Below, one piece after another: positions 47,170-55,877 of a stretch of DNA of 64,000 nucleotides. The DNA comes from an uncultured Pseudomonadota bacterium (lineage in GTDB: Bacteria > Pseudomonadota > Gammaproteobacteria > Steroidobacterales > Woeseiaceae): NCBI GenBank assembly GCA_913055625.1, contig CAJXJW010000004.1, forward strand, positions 1 through 64,000, in the 5' to 3' direction. Positions within the stretch are counted from its first letter, which is position 1. Each line of letters starts with the position of its first letter. A model generated the notes under the pieces. The model saw nothing but the letters and a program-made list of their open reading frames with translations. It made no database searches and had not been told where the DNA came from. Both the position numbers and the translations under genes were made by a program.

Positions 47170-48558
47170 ATGAGCGACAGGAAGACTCGCATCGAGAAGG
47201 ACAGCATGGGCGAACTGGAAGTGCCCGTGGATGCCCGGTGGGGTGCCCAGACGCAGCGTGCGGTCCTGAATTTCCCGATCAGCGGGCTGACGATGCCGCG
47301 CCAGTTCATCGCGGCGCTCGGGCTTGTCAAGTGGGCCGCCGCGGGCGCGAACGCGGAACTCGGGCTGCTACCGACGAAAATTGCAGTGGCCATCCAGAAA
47401 TCGGCGCTCGCCGTGGCGGAAGGTCAGCACGACGCGCAGTTCCCGGTCGACGTGTTCCAGACCGGTTCCGGCACCAGCTCGAACATGAACGCGAACGAGG
47501 TGATCGCGCAGCTCGCGAGCGAGGCGCTCGGCGCTGCCGTGCACCCCAACGATCACGTCAATATGAGCCAGAGCAGCAACGACGTGATCCCGACCTGCGT
47601 ACACGTCAGTGCGGCCGTCGCGATTCGCGAGACCCTGCTGCCGGCGCTCGCGCACCTGTCGAAGGTGCTCGAGGAAAAATCGGAAGAAGTGGGCGGCGTC
47701 GTGAAGACCGGGCGTACGCACCTGATGGATGCGATGCCGGTGACGCTGGGACAGGAACTCGGCGGCTGGCGCTCGCAGGTCGAGCACGCGGCGGAGCGGC
47801 TCGGCGATACGCTCGTACGCCTGCAGGCGCTCGCGCAGGGCGGCACCGCGGTCGGCACCGGCATCAACGCGCACCCGAAGTTCGGGTCTAAAGTGGCCGT
47901 GCTGCTCGGCGAGCAGACCGGCATCCCGTTCACCGCGGCGGAGTCCCGCTTCGAGGGGCTGAGCTCGCAGGACACGGCTGTCGAAGCGTCCGGGCAGCTG
48001 CGGGTGCTGGCGGTCAGCCTGACGAAGATTGCGAACGACCTGCGCTGGATGAACTCGGGGCCGCTGGCCGGCCTCGGTGAGATCGAGTTGCCGGCGCTCC
48101 AGCCGGGTTCGAGCATCATGCCGGGCAAGGTCAACCCGGTGATTCCGGAGGCCGTTGCCATGGTCGCGGCGCAGGCCATCGGCAACGACGCCTGCATCAC
48201 GGTCGCGGGCCAGTCCGGGAATTTTCAGCTCAACGTCATGCTGCCGGTGGTGGCCTACAACCTGCTGCAGAGCATCGAGCTTCTGGCGAACGCAACTACC
48301 TGCCTCGCGGACAAGGCGATCGCGGGGTTCCAGGTGAACAGCGACAACATCAACCGGGCCCTGGACCGCAACCCGATCCTGGTCACCGCGCTGAACCCGG
48401 TCATCGGCTACGAGCTGGGCGCCGCGGTCGCGAAGCGGGCCTACAAGGAAGGGCGCCCGGTGAAAGACGTCGCCCGCGAAATGACCGACCTGACGGACGC
48501 CGAGCTCGACCGCCTGCTGGACCCGGCCGCGCTCACCGAGGGCGGAATCAAGCACTGA
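47170..48558 (+). CDS. fumC: class II fumarate hydratase
   Basis: FumC hydrates fumarate to malate without an iron-sulfur cluster. The 462-residue protein includes GSGTSSNMNANEVI, HPNDHVNMSQSSND, GRTHLMDAMPVTLGQE and the catalytic loop GSSIMPGKVNPVIPEA. The ATG at 47170 aligns with the family start (MSDRKTRIEKDSMGELEVP). It is divergent from purB, and a Nudix gene and mazG follow on the same strand. Confidence 0.97.
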   Translation: MSDRKTRIEKDSMGELEVPVDARWGAQTQRAVLNFPISGLTMPRQFIAALGLVKWAAAGANAELGLLPTKIAVAIQKSALAVAEGQHDAQFPVDVFQTGSGTSSNMNANEVIAQLASEALGAAVHPNDHVNMSQSSNDVIPTCVHVSAAVAIRETLLPALAHLSKVLEEKSEEVGGVVKTGRTHLMDAMPVTLGQELGGWRSQVEHAAERLGDTLVRLQALAQGGTAVGTGINAHPKFGSKVAVLLGEQTGIPFTAAESRFEGLSSQDTAVEASGQLRVLAVSLTKIANDLRWMNSGPLAGLGEIELPALQPGSSIMPGKVNPVIPEAVAMVAAQAIGNDACITVAGQSGNFQLNVMLPVVAYNLLQSIELLANATTCLADKAIAGFQVNSDNINRALDRNPILVTALNPVIGYELGAAVAKRAYKEGRPVKDVAREMTDLTDAELDRLLDPAALTEGGIKH

Positions 48559-48562
48559 GCCG

Positions 48563-49195
48563 ATGACGGGCAACGCGAATCCCACGCTGGCGCTGCTGGA
48601 AGCGCGCCTCGCGCCGCTGTGCGTGCCGGACGACCCGGTTGCGGTCGAGTTGCCGCCGGGCAGCGAGGACTGGCCCGCGGAGTTCCGCGAGAGCCTGACC
48701 GGCGCGCTGCGCCCGGCGGGCGTGCTGATCCCGGTCATCGAGCGGCGGGACGGGTTGACGGTGCTGCTGACCCGACGTTCGTCGGCCCTCAAGCACCATG
48801 CGAGCCAGATCGCGTTCCCGGGCGGTGGCATGGAGGACGCCGACACGTCGATCGTCGACACTGCGCTGCGCGAGACGCACGAGGAGGTCGGCATCGCGCC
48901 GTCGCAGGTCACCGTGTTCGGGTGCCTCGAAGCGATGCCCACGGTCACCGGCTACGCGGTCACTCCGGTGGTCGGCAGTGTCGCGCCGGACGCCGAATTC
49001 GTCCTCGACCGAAACGAGGTAGAGCTCGTGTTCGAGGTGCCGCTCTCCTTCCTGCTCGACCCCGGTAATGCGCAGCGCGCGCAACGCGATTTCCGCGGCC
49101 GCAAGGTGCCGATTTTCGAATACCGCTACGGGCCGCACCGGATCTGGGGCGCGACCGCGCACATGCTGATGAAATTGCGCGAAAAGCTTTATTAA
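48563..49195 (+). CDS. Nudix CoA pyrophosphatase (NudL-like)
   Basis: This 210-residue protein has the CoA-pyrophosphatase-specific motif LLTRRSSALKHHASQIAFPG upstream of a Nudix box (GGMEDADTSIVDTALRETHE, then EVG), the combination of the UPF0035/NudL family that cleaves CoA and its derivatives to phosphopantetheine. VTGYAVTPVVG follows as in relatives. It starts four bases after fumC and is probably co-transcribed with it. Confidence 0.9.
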   Translation: MTGNANPTLALLEARLAPLCVPDDPVAVELPPGSEDWPAEFRESLTGALRPAGVLIPVIERRDGLTVLLTRRSSALKHHASQIAFPGGGMEDADTSIVDTALRETHEEVGIAPSQVTVFGCLEAMPTVTGYAVTPVVGSVAPDAEFVLDRNEVELVFEVPLSFLLDPGNAQRAQRDFRGRKVPIFEYRYGPHRIWGATAHMLMKLREKLY

Positions 49196-49205
49196 TCAGC
49201 GCGCT

Positions 49206-49994
49206 ATGGTGAATATCGAAAATTTACTCGAGATCATGGCGCGCCTCCGGGACCGACGGACGGGTTGCCCGTGGGACGTGGAGCAGGACTTCGCCTCGAT
49301 CGCGCCGTACACGATCGAGGAGGCCTACGAGGTGGCCGATGCCATCCATCGCGGGGACATGGCGGGGCTCCGGGACGAACTCGGCGACCTGCTGTTCCAG
49401 GTCGTCTTCCACGCGCAGATGGCGGCCGAGGCGGGGCACTTCGACTTCAATGACGTCGCCGGCGCGATCAGCGAGAAGATGCTCCGGCGCCACCCGCACG
49501 TATTCGGCGACGACGACCAGATCGCCGCCGGCAAGCAGGACGGCAGCTGGGAGCGCATCAAGGCCCGCGAACGGGCGGACGGCGAGGACAAGAGCGCCCT
49601 GGCCGGGATCGCGGCATCCCTGCCAGCCCTGATGCGTGCCCGCAAGCTCGGCAAGCGTGCCGGCAACGTGGGTTTTGACTGGGCCGACCGGGGCGGCGTT
49701 CGCGACAAGATCCACGAGGAGCTCGACGAGCTGGATGACGCTGTCGGCACCCGCGACAAGGCCCACATCGAGGAGGAATTCGGCGACCTGCTGTTCGCCA
49801 TCGTAAACCTCGCCCGGCACCTCGATGTGGACCCAGAGGCGGCGCTGCGCGGCGCAAACCGCAAGTTCGAGGCCCGGTTCCGGGACATGGAACGCGCGAT
49901 CGCCGACACGGGCCGGGCGGCCCGCGACCTGTCGATGGCTGACCTGGAGCACGAGTGGCGCCAGGCCAAGAGGCGGCTCGACGAGAATCGCTGA
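49206..49994 (+). CDS. mazG: nucleoside triphosphate pyrophosphohydrolase MazG
   Basis: MazG hydrolyses all NTPs to NMP and pyrophosphate and can lower ppGpp. The 262-residue protein has two MazG domains: the first with CPWDVEQDFASIAPYTIEEA and DELGDLLFQVVFHAQ, the second with EELDELDDAV and EEFGDLLFAIVNLARH, ending in RKFEARF. It follows the CoA pyrophosphatase gene by ten bases. Confidence 0.95.
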   Translation: MVNIENLLEIMARLRDRRTGCPWDVEQDFASIAPYTIEEAYEVADAIHRGDMAGLRDELGDLLFQVVFHAQMAAEAGHFDFNDVAGAISEKMLRRHPHVFGDDDQIAAGKQDGSWERIKARERADGEDKSALAGIAASLPALMRARKLGKRAGNVGFDWADRGGVRDKIHEELDELDDAVGTRDKAHIEEEFGDLLFAIVNLARHLDVDPEAALRGANRKFEARFRDMERAIADTGRAARDLSMADLEHEWRQAKRRLDENR

Positions 49995-50078
49995 GCGTTC
50001 AGCCACGATTCAGTGGCGCCTGTCTACGCTGTGTTCCAGGCTGGCGAAGGGCCGGTCGACACAAGGGATGGCAGGACC

Positions 50079-50630
50079 ATGAGCAATACACGACTGAAGC
50101 AAATGACCGCAGGCGCTGCGCTCGCGCTGTCACTGGCGATCGCGCTGCCTGCCCAGGCGGATTCCCGGCGTGCACAGTACGACTATGCCCGCGTCATCAG
50201 CTCGGAGCCGATCGTGCGCTATGTCACCGTCAAGACGCCCGTGCGCGAGTGCTGGCAGGAGGACCGCCGCTACTCTGTCGAGCGGCCGGCCCCCGGCACG
50301 GCCGGCAGCACGATACTCGGCGCCGTGATCGGCGGCGTGGTCGGGCACCAGTTCGGCAGCGGCCGCGGCAACGACGCAGCGACCGTCGCCGGCACGCTGA
50401 TCGGTGCGGCCGTGGGCAACACGGCGGCAACGCGCCGCAATGGCGTGATGGTCGAGGAGTACTCGCGCCCCGTCGAGCGTTGCCGCACCACGATGCGCGA
50501 GACCCGCGAGCAGCGGATCGACGGCTATCGGGTCGTGTACAAGTACCATGGGCAGACCTACGCCACGCAGATGCCGTATGACCCGGGCCGTGAACTGCGG
50601 GTACGCGTCGACGTCCGACCGGCCGGGTAG
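50079..50630 (+). CDS. glycine-zipper 2TM envelope protein
   Basis: This 183-residue protein has a signal peptide (residues 8-27, ending in LPAQAD), a glycine-zipper repeat STILGAVIGGVVGHQFGSG and TVAGTLIGAAVGNTAA like the Rickettsia 17-kDa antigen family, and a C-terminal region with RIDGYRVVYKYHGQTYATQM. Unlike many relatives it has no lipobox. It probably inserts in the outer membrane. The PepSY-like gene and two-component system downstream suggest an envelope-stress locus. Confidence 0.75.
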   Translation: MSNTRLKQMTAGAALALSLAIALPAQADSRRAQYDYARVISSEPIVRYVTVKTPVRECWQEDRRYSVERPAPGTAGSTILGAVIGGVVGHQFGSGRGNDAATVAGTLIGAAVGNTAATRRNGVMVEEYSRPVERCRTTMRETREQRIDGYRVVYKYHGQTYATQMPYDPGRELRVRVDVRPAG

Positions 50631-50725
50631 GCTGGCCAGGGCGCAGGCGTGACGCGGTGCATTGCATTCGCCCCGGCGACATACGACACTGCCCCGCAAT
50701 CAGGACACTCGCTGACAGCATCTTC

Positions 50726-51064
50726 ATGAACGCCTTTCGCATCTCGAGCTCGCGGACGTTGCCGGTTGTCGCCGGGGCCCTGCTGGCCGTGGTCCTCGCC
50801 GGACCGGCCGCGGCGCTGCAGCGGGACCGGGCGGCGGACTTCGCGCCGGAAACGGCGCCGGCGGACCAAGGTCATTTTGCCGCGCAGCGCGGGGCGATGT
50901 CCCTGTCCGAAGCCGTGGAGTCGGTCCGGCGGCGCGGTGACGTCGAACGCATCATCTCGGCCGAAACCCGGGTGGCGAACGGTCGTGAGACCCATCACAT
51001 CCGGGCGATGACCAAGGACGGGAAGATCAAGACGTTCAAGGTGCCGGGACGCCGGCGGGACTAG
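50726..51064 (+). CDS. exported PepSY-like small protein
   Basis: This 112-residue protein has a signal peptide (TLPVVAGALLAVVLAGPAAA) and a C-terminal region resembling PepSY: MSLSEAVESVRRRGDVERI, then THHIRAMTKDGKIKTFKV. PepSY domains commonly act as periplasmic inhibitors or as sensors with two-component systems. It ends two bases before the response regulator gene, so it is almost certainly in that operon. The start at ATG 50726 places the signal peptide correctly. Confidence 0.65.
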   Translation: MNAFRISSSRTLPVVAGALLAVVLAGPAAALQRDRAADFAPETAPADQGHFAAQRGAMSLSEAVESVRRRGDVERIISAETRVANGRETHHIRAMTKDGKIKTFKVPGRRRD

Positions 51065-51066
51065 TC

Positions 51067-51753
51067 ATGAGACTGCTGCTGATCGAAGACGACGATGCGC
51101 TGCGCGAGACGCTCGCCTCACGTCTTCGCAACGAGGGATTTGCCGTCGACGAAGCCGCGGACGGACGCGAAGGACGGTACTTCGCCCAGGAGTACCCGGT
51201 CGATCTCGCGATCGTCGACCTGGGCCTGCCCGAGGTCTCCGGGCTCGAGATCATCCGGGAGGCCCGTTCCGCGGGCCGCACGTTCCCGATCCTGATCCTG
51301 ACGGCGCGTGACCGCTGGCAGGACAAGGTGGATGGCCTCGAAGCCGGCGCAGACGACTACGTCGTAAAGCCGTTCCAGTACGAAGAGGTCAGCGCGCGGG
51401 TCAACGCGCTGCTGCGGCGCTCGGGCGGCTGGGCATCGTCGGTGCTCGAGGCGGGGCCGATCGCGCTCGACATGTCGCGCCAGGAGGTCAAGGTGGACGG
51501 GACTGCCGTCGACCTTACGAGCTTTGAATACAAGATCCTCGAGTACCTGATGGTCCGGGCCGGCGAAGTGATCTCCAAGTCCGAGCTGACGGACCGTCTC
51601 TACGATCAGGACTTCGAGCGCGACAGCAACGTCATCGAGGTGTTCATCGGGCGCCTGCGCAAGAAGCTCGACCCCGGCAACGGCGTCAAGCCCATCGAGA
51701 CTTTGCGCGGACGCGGGTATCGATTCGCGCTAGAGCGCAAACAGACCGACTGA
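51067..51753 (+). CDS. OmpR/PhoP-family response regulator
   Basis: This 228-residue regulator has a receiver domain with acidic residues DDD near position 8-10, phosphoacceptor Asp51 (IVDLGLP), the conserved Thr (ILTAR) and Lys (VVKPF), and a C-terminal winged-helix DNA-binding domain (LTSFEYKILEYL, then NVIEVFIGRLRKKL and LRGRGYRF). It resembles PhoP. Its kinase follows directly. The regulon cannot be told from this window. Confidence 0.93.
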   Translation: MRLLLIEDDDALRETLASRLRNEGFAVDEAADGREGRYFAQEYPVDLAIVDLGLPEVSGLEIIREARSAGRTFPILILTARDRWQDKVDGLEAGADDYVVKPFQYEEVSARVNALLRRSGGWASSVLEAGPIALDMSRQEVKVDGTAVDLTSFEYKILEYLMVRAGEVISKSELTDRLYDQDFERDSNVIEVFIGRLRKKLDPGNGVKPIETLRGRGYRFALERKQTD

Positions 51754-51760
51754 CGCGCCC

Positions 51761-53122
51761 GTGTCGTCGCTCAGCGCACGACTGCTCGTCTCGGTCAGCG
51801 TCCTGTTGCTGGTCTTCTTCGGCGCGACGATCGTCGTGCTCGACACGGCGTTTGTCTCCGCCGGTGAGAGCGCCCGCGAGGAGATCCTCGACGGATACCT
51901 GATGCAATTGCTCGCGGCCGCCGAGCCCGCCGCCGACAATTCCCTGACGCTGCCGATCGACCTGGTCGAAAGCCGCTTCAATGCCATCGGGTCCGGGCTG
52001 TACGCCGAGCTCGAAGGCGCCGACGGCGCACCGGTGTGGCAGTCGCGCTCGGCACTGGGCCTCGAGCTGCCGATGGGCCCCGAACCGCCACCCGGGGAAC
52101 AGGTCTTCACGCGCAGCGAACTTGGCGACGGCACGCCGCTGCTCGGCCTGAGCCTCGCGGTGCAATGGGAGTTCGGCGACGGCGAACTGGTACCGTACGT
52201 GTTCCGGGTCTACGAGAGTCTCGACGCGTTTCATGCGCAGGTCGCGAACTACCGGGGGCAGCTCTTCGGCTGGTTCGCCGCGGTCGCCGCAATCATGCTG
52301 CTGGCCATCGCACTGCTGATGCGGCGCTTGCTGTCGCCGCTCCGGCGCATCGAATCGGAGATCGTCGAGATCGAGGAAGGCGGCCGCGCCCAGCTCTCCG
52401 AATCGTTTCCCGACGAACTGGCCGGCGTCGCTCGCAACATGAACCTGCTGATCGACAGCGAACGCGCGCGCTCGGACCGCTACCGCTACACGTTGGACAA
52501 TCTCGCGCACAGCCTGAAGACGCCGCTCGCGGCGGTGCGCTCGTTGCTTGATGAGTCTGGCGATCGGGTTCTCCGGGAACGACTGGACGAGCAGGTCGGA
52601 CGGATGGACGACATCGTGCGTTACCAGTTGCGCAAGCCAGCGGCGGGGAGCCAGGTCGGCCTTGCGCCGGTGCCGGTCGCCCAGGAAGTCGAAAAGCTCG
52701 TCAACGGCCTGCGCAAGGTCTATCGGGAAAAGTCACCGGAGATTGCGGTCGACGTGGCACCCGGCATGAAGTTCCGCGGGGACGCGGGTGACTTCCTCGA
52801 GCTTGCCGGCAACCTGCTCGACAACGCGTGCAAGTGGTGCCGAGCGCGGGTCAGCCTGTCGATACGGCCCGCGAACGGCGGTCGGCGCGCGGCGAGCGGC
52901 CTGCAGCTCGTCGTCGAAGATGACGGGCCCGGGATTCCGGAAGAAGCGGTGGGAGCGCTGACGAACCGCGGGGTCCGGCTGGACGAATCGACACCCGGCC
53001 ACGGCATCGGCCTGGCCATCGTCCGTGAGATCGCCGGTTCCTACGGCGGCGAACTCGAGATCGGGCGCTCCCAACTCGGCGGTGCGGCAATCCGTGTGCT
53101 GATCCCGCCGTTGTCCGGTTGA
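51761..53122 (+). CDS. PhoQ-like sensor histidine kinase
   Basis: This 453-residue kinase has two membrane segments (residues about 5-27 and 166-190) around a periplasmic sensor domain, a HAMP-like linker, the H box LAHSLKTPLAAVRS as in PhoQ, the N box GNLLDNACKWCRAR, G1 EDDGPGIPE and G2 GHGIGLAIVREIAG. The start is a GTG at 51761. It forms a pair with the upstream response regulator, seven bases away, and converges on the SPFH gene. Confidence 0.93.
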   Translation: MSSLSARLLVSVSVLLLVFFGATIVVLDTAFVSAGESAREEILDGYLMQLLAAAEPAADNSLTLPIDLVESRFNAIGSGLYAELEGADGAPVWQSRSALGLELPMGPEPPPGEQVFTRSELGDGTPLLGLSLAVQWEFGDGELVPYVFRVYESLDAFHAQVANYRGQLFGWFAAVAAIMLLAIALLMRRLLSPLRRIESEIVEIEEGGRAQLSESFPDELAGVARNMNLLIDSERARSDRYRYTLDNLAHSLKTPLAAVRSLLDESGDRVLRERLDEQVGRMDDIVRYQLRKPAAGSQVGLAPVPVAQEVEKLVNGLRKVYREKSPEIAVDVAPGMKFRGDAGDFLELAGNLLDNACKWCRARVSLSIRPANGGRRAASGLQLVVEDDGPGIPEEAVGALTNRGVRLDESTPGHGIGLAIVREIAGSYGGELEIGRSQLGGAAIRVLIPPLSG

Positions 53123-53125
53123 GGA

Positions 53126-53896
53126 CTATGCGCCGCCCGGCGGATTCTTTTTCATCTTCAGGATGGGCTCGACGAGTTCCAGCGGCAGCGGGAAGACGAT
53201 CGTGTTCGTCTTCTCGCTCGCGATTTCCTTCAGCGTCTGCAGGTAGCGAAGCTGAAGTGCCTGCTCCTCTTTGGCCAGCATGTTCGCAGCCTCGGCCAGC
53301 ATCGTCGCCGCCTGCTTTTCGCCTTCCGCGTTGATGACCTTGGCTCGCCGTGAGCGCTCAGCCTCGGCCTGCTGTGCGATGGCCCGGATCATGCTCTCGT
53401 CGAGGTCGACGTGCTTGATCTCGACATTCGCGACCTTGATGCCCCAATTGTCGGTGCGCTGGTCGAGAATGTTCTGGATGTCCTCGTTCAGCTTGTCGCG
53501 CTCGGCGAGCATGTCGTCGAGTTCGTGCTGACCGAGGACGGAGCGCAGCGTCGTCTGCGAGAGCTGGCTCGTGGCCTCGAAGACGTTCTCCACGCGGATT
53601 ACGGCCTTTTCCGGGTCGACGATGCGGAAGTAGATGACAGCGTTCACCTTCACCGACACGTTGTCGCGCGAGATGACGTCCTGGGTGGGCACGTCCATGA
53701 CCACGACGCGCAGGTCCACCTTGATCATCTTCTGGACGACCGGGATGAGGATAATCAGGCCCGGCCCCTTGACCTTCTGGAAGCGGCCGAGGAAGAAGAT
53801 GACGCCGCGCTCGTACTCCTTCAGAACCTTGAAGATCTGCGTGAAAACGACGATCAGGATGACCAGGCCGAAGCCGAGATAAGGTATGAGGTCCAT
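53126..53896 (-). CDS. SPFH/slipin (stomatin-like) membrane protein
   Basis: This 256-residue slipin has an N-terminal hairpin-like membrane segment ([18 protein letters not shown]), the SPFH domain ([31 protein letters not shown]) and a C-terminal coiled coil with [20 protein letters not shown]. Such slipins pair with long NfeD proteins, and one is directly upstream here. It is a second SPFH/NfeD system, distinct from the QmcA pair at 15-16 kb. Confidence 0.92.
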   Translation of the reverse strand: MDLIPYLGFGLVILIVVFTQIFKVLKEYERGVIFFLGRFQKVKGPGLIILIPVVQKMIKVDLRVVVMDVPTQDVISRDNVSVKVNAVIYFRIVDPEKAVIRVENVFEATSQLSQTTLRSVLGQHELDDMLAERDKLNEDIQNILDQRTDNWGIKVANVEIKHVDLDESMIRAIAQQAEAERSRRAKVINAEGEKQAATMLAEAANMLAKEEQALQLRYLQTLKEIASEKTNTIVFPLPLELVEPILKMKKNPPGGA

Positions 53897-53922
53897 TGCG
53901 GTTTCCAGTCAGCAGTCAGGTT

Positions 53923-55374
53923 TCATTCTTGCGGGCGCAGCGTTGCCGGCGTGTCCGAGTCGGCAACGGGCTCCACGTGCAGCGTCAGTCCGCGGAGTTC
54001 ATTTACGCGAACTTTCCGGCCCTTCTCGATGGCGCGGTCGCTGTGCGCCGCCCAGGCCTCGCCCTCGAGCCAGACCTTGCCGGCGCCAGTGAAGTCCTCC
54101 ATCGCGGTGCCGATGCCGCCGACGATCGAGCCCGCGCCGGAGACCGCGCCGCGACGGCGAAGCTTCAGCACGTAGCCGGCGGTCCAGATGATGGCGGCCG
54201 CGGCAACGATGGCGATGGTGAGGACGAGCGCAATGGAGATACCGAAGCCGGGAATGCCCGAATCGAACATGATGATCGCGCCGAACACGAACGCGGCGAT
54301 GCCGCCGAGCCCGAGCGCACCGAAACTCGGCGCAAATGCCTCCGCGACCATCAGCGCGATGCCGACGGTCAGCAGCGCGAGCCCCGCGTAGTTCACGGGG
54401 AGCACCTGCAGGCCGTAGGCCGCGAGCAGCAGGCAGATGACGCCGACCACACCGGGAACGATTGCGCCCGGATTCCAGCCTTCGTACATCAGGCCGTACA
54501 GGCCGATCATGCCGAGGATCAGCACGACTTCGGGATTCGCCAGCACGTTCAGCAACTTGATACGCCAACTCGGCTCGAACGTTTCGATGTCCGCGCCCGC
54601 GACGGCAAGCGTCACCGCCACGCCACCGGCCGTGACCTCGCGGCCGTCGATCTGGCGCAGGAGGTCCTGCTCGTCCTCCGCGATGATCTCGATGACGTTC
54701 TTCGCGAGGGCGTCGGTCGAGGTGAGCGTCGCCGCGTCGCGGACGGCGCTCTCGGCCCAGTCGGCATTCCGGCCGTGGCGCTCGGCCAGCGTGCGGATGT
54801 ACGCGATCGCGTCGTTCAGCACCTTGTTGTCCATCGCGCTGCCGGTGCGCGCCGGTTCCGCGTCTTCGCTCTCGTCGGCCTCACCGCCGCCGTCTTCTTG
54901 CGCAGCCGGTTCGGACGCCTCGTCCTCGGGCGGCGCCTCTGCGGGCGCGGGCAATGCGCCGTCGCCCGTCAGCGAGACCGGCGTCGCGGCACCGAGGTGC
55001 GTCGTGGGTGCCATCGCGGCGATGTGGCTCGCGAGCAGGATGTAGGTGCCCGCGCTGTCCGCCCGGGCGCCAGCCGGCGCGACGTAGGTGGCGACCGGAA
55101 TCGGCGATGACAGGATCGACTGGATGATGTCGCGGGTGGAGGACACCAGCCCGCCCGGCGTGTCCATACGCAATACGATGAGGTCCGCGGCGGTCTCGCG
55201 CGCGTGCGCAAAGCCGCTCTCGAGATAGTCGGCGGTCGGAACGCCGATGGCGCCCTCGACATCGAGGACAACCACCTTGCCCGCCGCGTGGGCCTGGGTG
55301 ACGCCACACACCGCCAGCAACACCGTGGCGGCCAGGCGCTGGACGGGGCCGAGCGATCGACGCGTTTCGTTCAT
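53923..55374 (-). CDS. long NfeD (ClpP-class serine protease domain)
   Basis: This 483-residue protein combines a signal peptide, a ClpP-class protease domain (about residues 35-260) with PAGARADSAGTYILLASH (probable catalytic Ser) and DNKVLND (probable catalytic Lys), a Glu/Pro-rich insertion (residues 145-180), four or five membrane segments, and a C-terminal OB-fold (GKVWLEGEAWAAHSDRAI). This is the NfeD1b type that cleaves stomatin C-termini in archaea. Start ATG 55374 is chosen for the signal peptide. It forms an operon with the slipin. Confidence 0.92.
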   Translation of the reverse strand: MNETRRSLGPVQRLAATVLLAVCGVTQAHAAGKVVVLDVEGAIGVPTADYLESGFAHARETAADLIVLRMDTPGGLVSSTRDIIQSILSSPIPVATYVAPAGARADSAGTYILLASHIAAMAPTTHLGAATPVSLTGDGALPAPAEAPPEDEASEPAAQEDGGGEADESEDAEPARTGSAMDNKVLNDAIAYIRTLAERHGRNADWAESAVRDAATLTSTDALAKNVIEIIAEDEQDLLRQIDGREVTAGGVAVTLAVAGADIETFEPSWRIKLLNVLANPEVVLILGMIGLYGLMYEGWNPGAIVPGVVGVICLLLAAYGLQVLPVNYAGLALLTVGIALMVAEAFAPSFGALGLGGIAAFVFGAIIMFDSGIPGFGISIALVLTIAIVAAAAIIWTAGYVLKLRRRGAVSGAGSIVGGIGTAMEDFTGAGKVWLEGEAWAAHSDRAIEKGRKVRVNELRGLTLHVEPVADSDTPATLRPQE

Positions 55375-55393
55375 GCTGTCATCATAGCAGGCC

Positions 55394-55876
55394 ATGTTCA
55401 TCCGATTCATCACCACCGGCGGCACGATCGACAAGATCTATTTCGACGCGCTCAGCCGTTTCGCCGTGGGAGACTCCCAGGTTGCCCATATCCTCGCCGA
55501 GGGTCTCGTCGATTTCGCCTACGAGATCGTGCCGCTATTGCAGAAAGACAGCCTGGAAATGACGGACGAGGACCGCGCGCTGCTTCGAGAGACCATCGCG
55601 AACGACGACGGCCAGCGTTACGTCGTGACGCACGGTACGGACACGATGGCGGAGACGGCGGAGGCGCTCGCGGGCCTTTCCGGCAAGACGATCGTGCTGA
55701 CCGGCGCGCTGTCGCCGGCGCGCTTCAAGACCACCGATGCCGTCTTCAACGTCGGCATGGCGGTCGGCGCGGTGCAGATGGCGCCACCGGGCGTGTACCT
55801 CGCAATGAGCGGCCGGATTTTCCCGGCCGGCAAAGTGCGCAAGAACCGCGACGCGAATCGCTTCGAGGCCTTATAG
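55394..55876 (+). CDS. single-domain asparaginase-like protein
   Basis: This 160-residue protein matches the N-terminal domain of L-asparaginases: the catalytic threonine motifs TTGGTIDK and VVTHGTDTM and GKTIVLTGALSPARF are present. The C-terminal domain of a usual 330-residue enzyme, which completes the active site at the dimer interface, is missing, and the stop leaves no decayed remainder. Such stand-alone half-length asparaginases exist; their activity is unproven. It is divergent from the NfeD gene and converges on the ALDH gene. Confidence 0.85.
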   Translation: MFIRFITTGGTIDKIYFDALSRFAVGDSQVAHILAEGLVDFAYEIVPLLQKDSLEMTDEDRALLRETIANDDGQRYVVTHGTDTMAETAEALAGLSGKTIVLTGALSPARFKTTDAVFNVGMAVGAVQMAPPGVYLAMSGRIFPAGKVRKNRDANRFEAL

Positions 55877-55877
55877 C

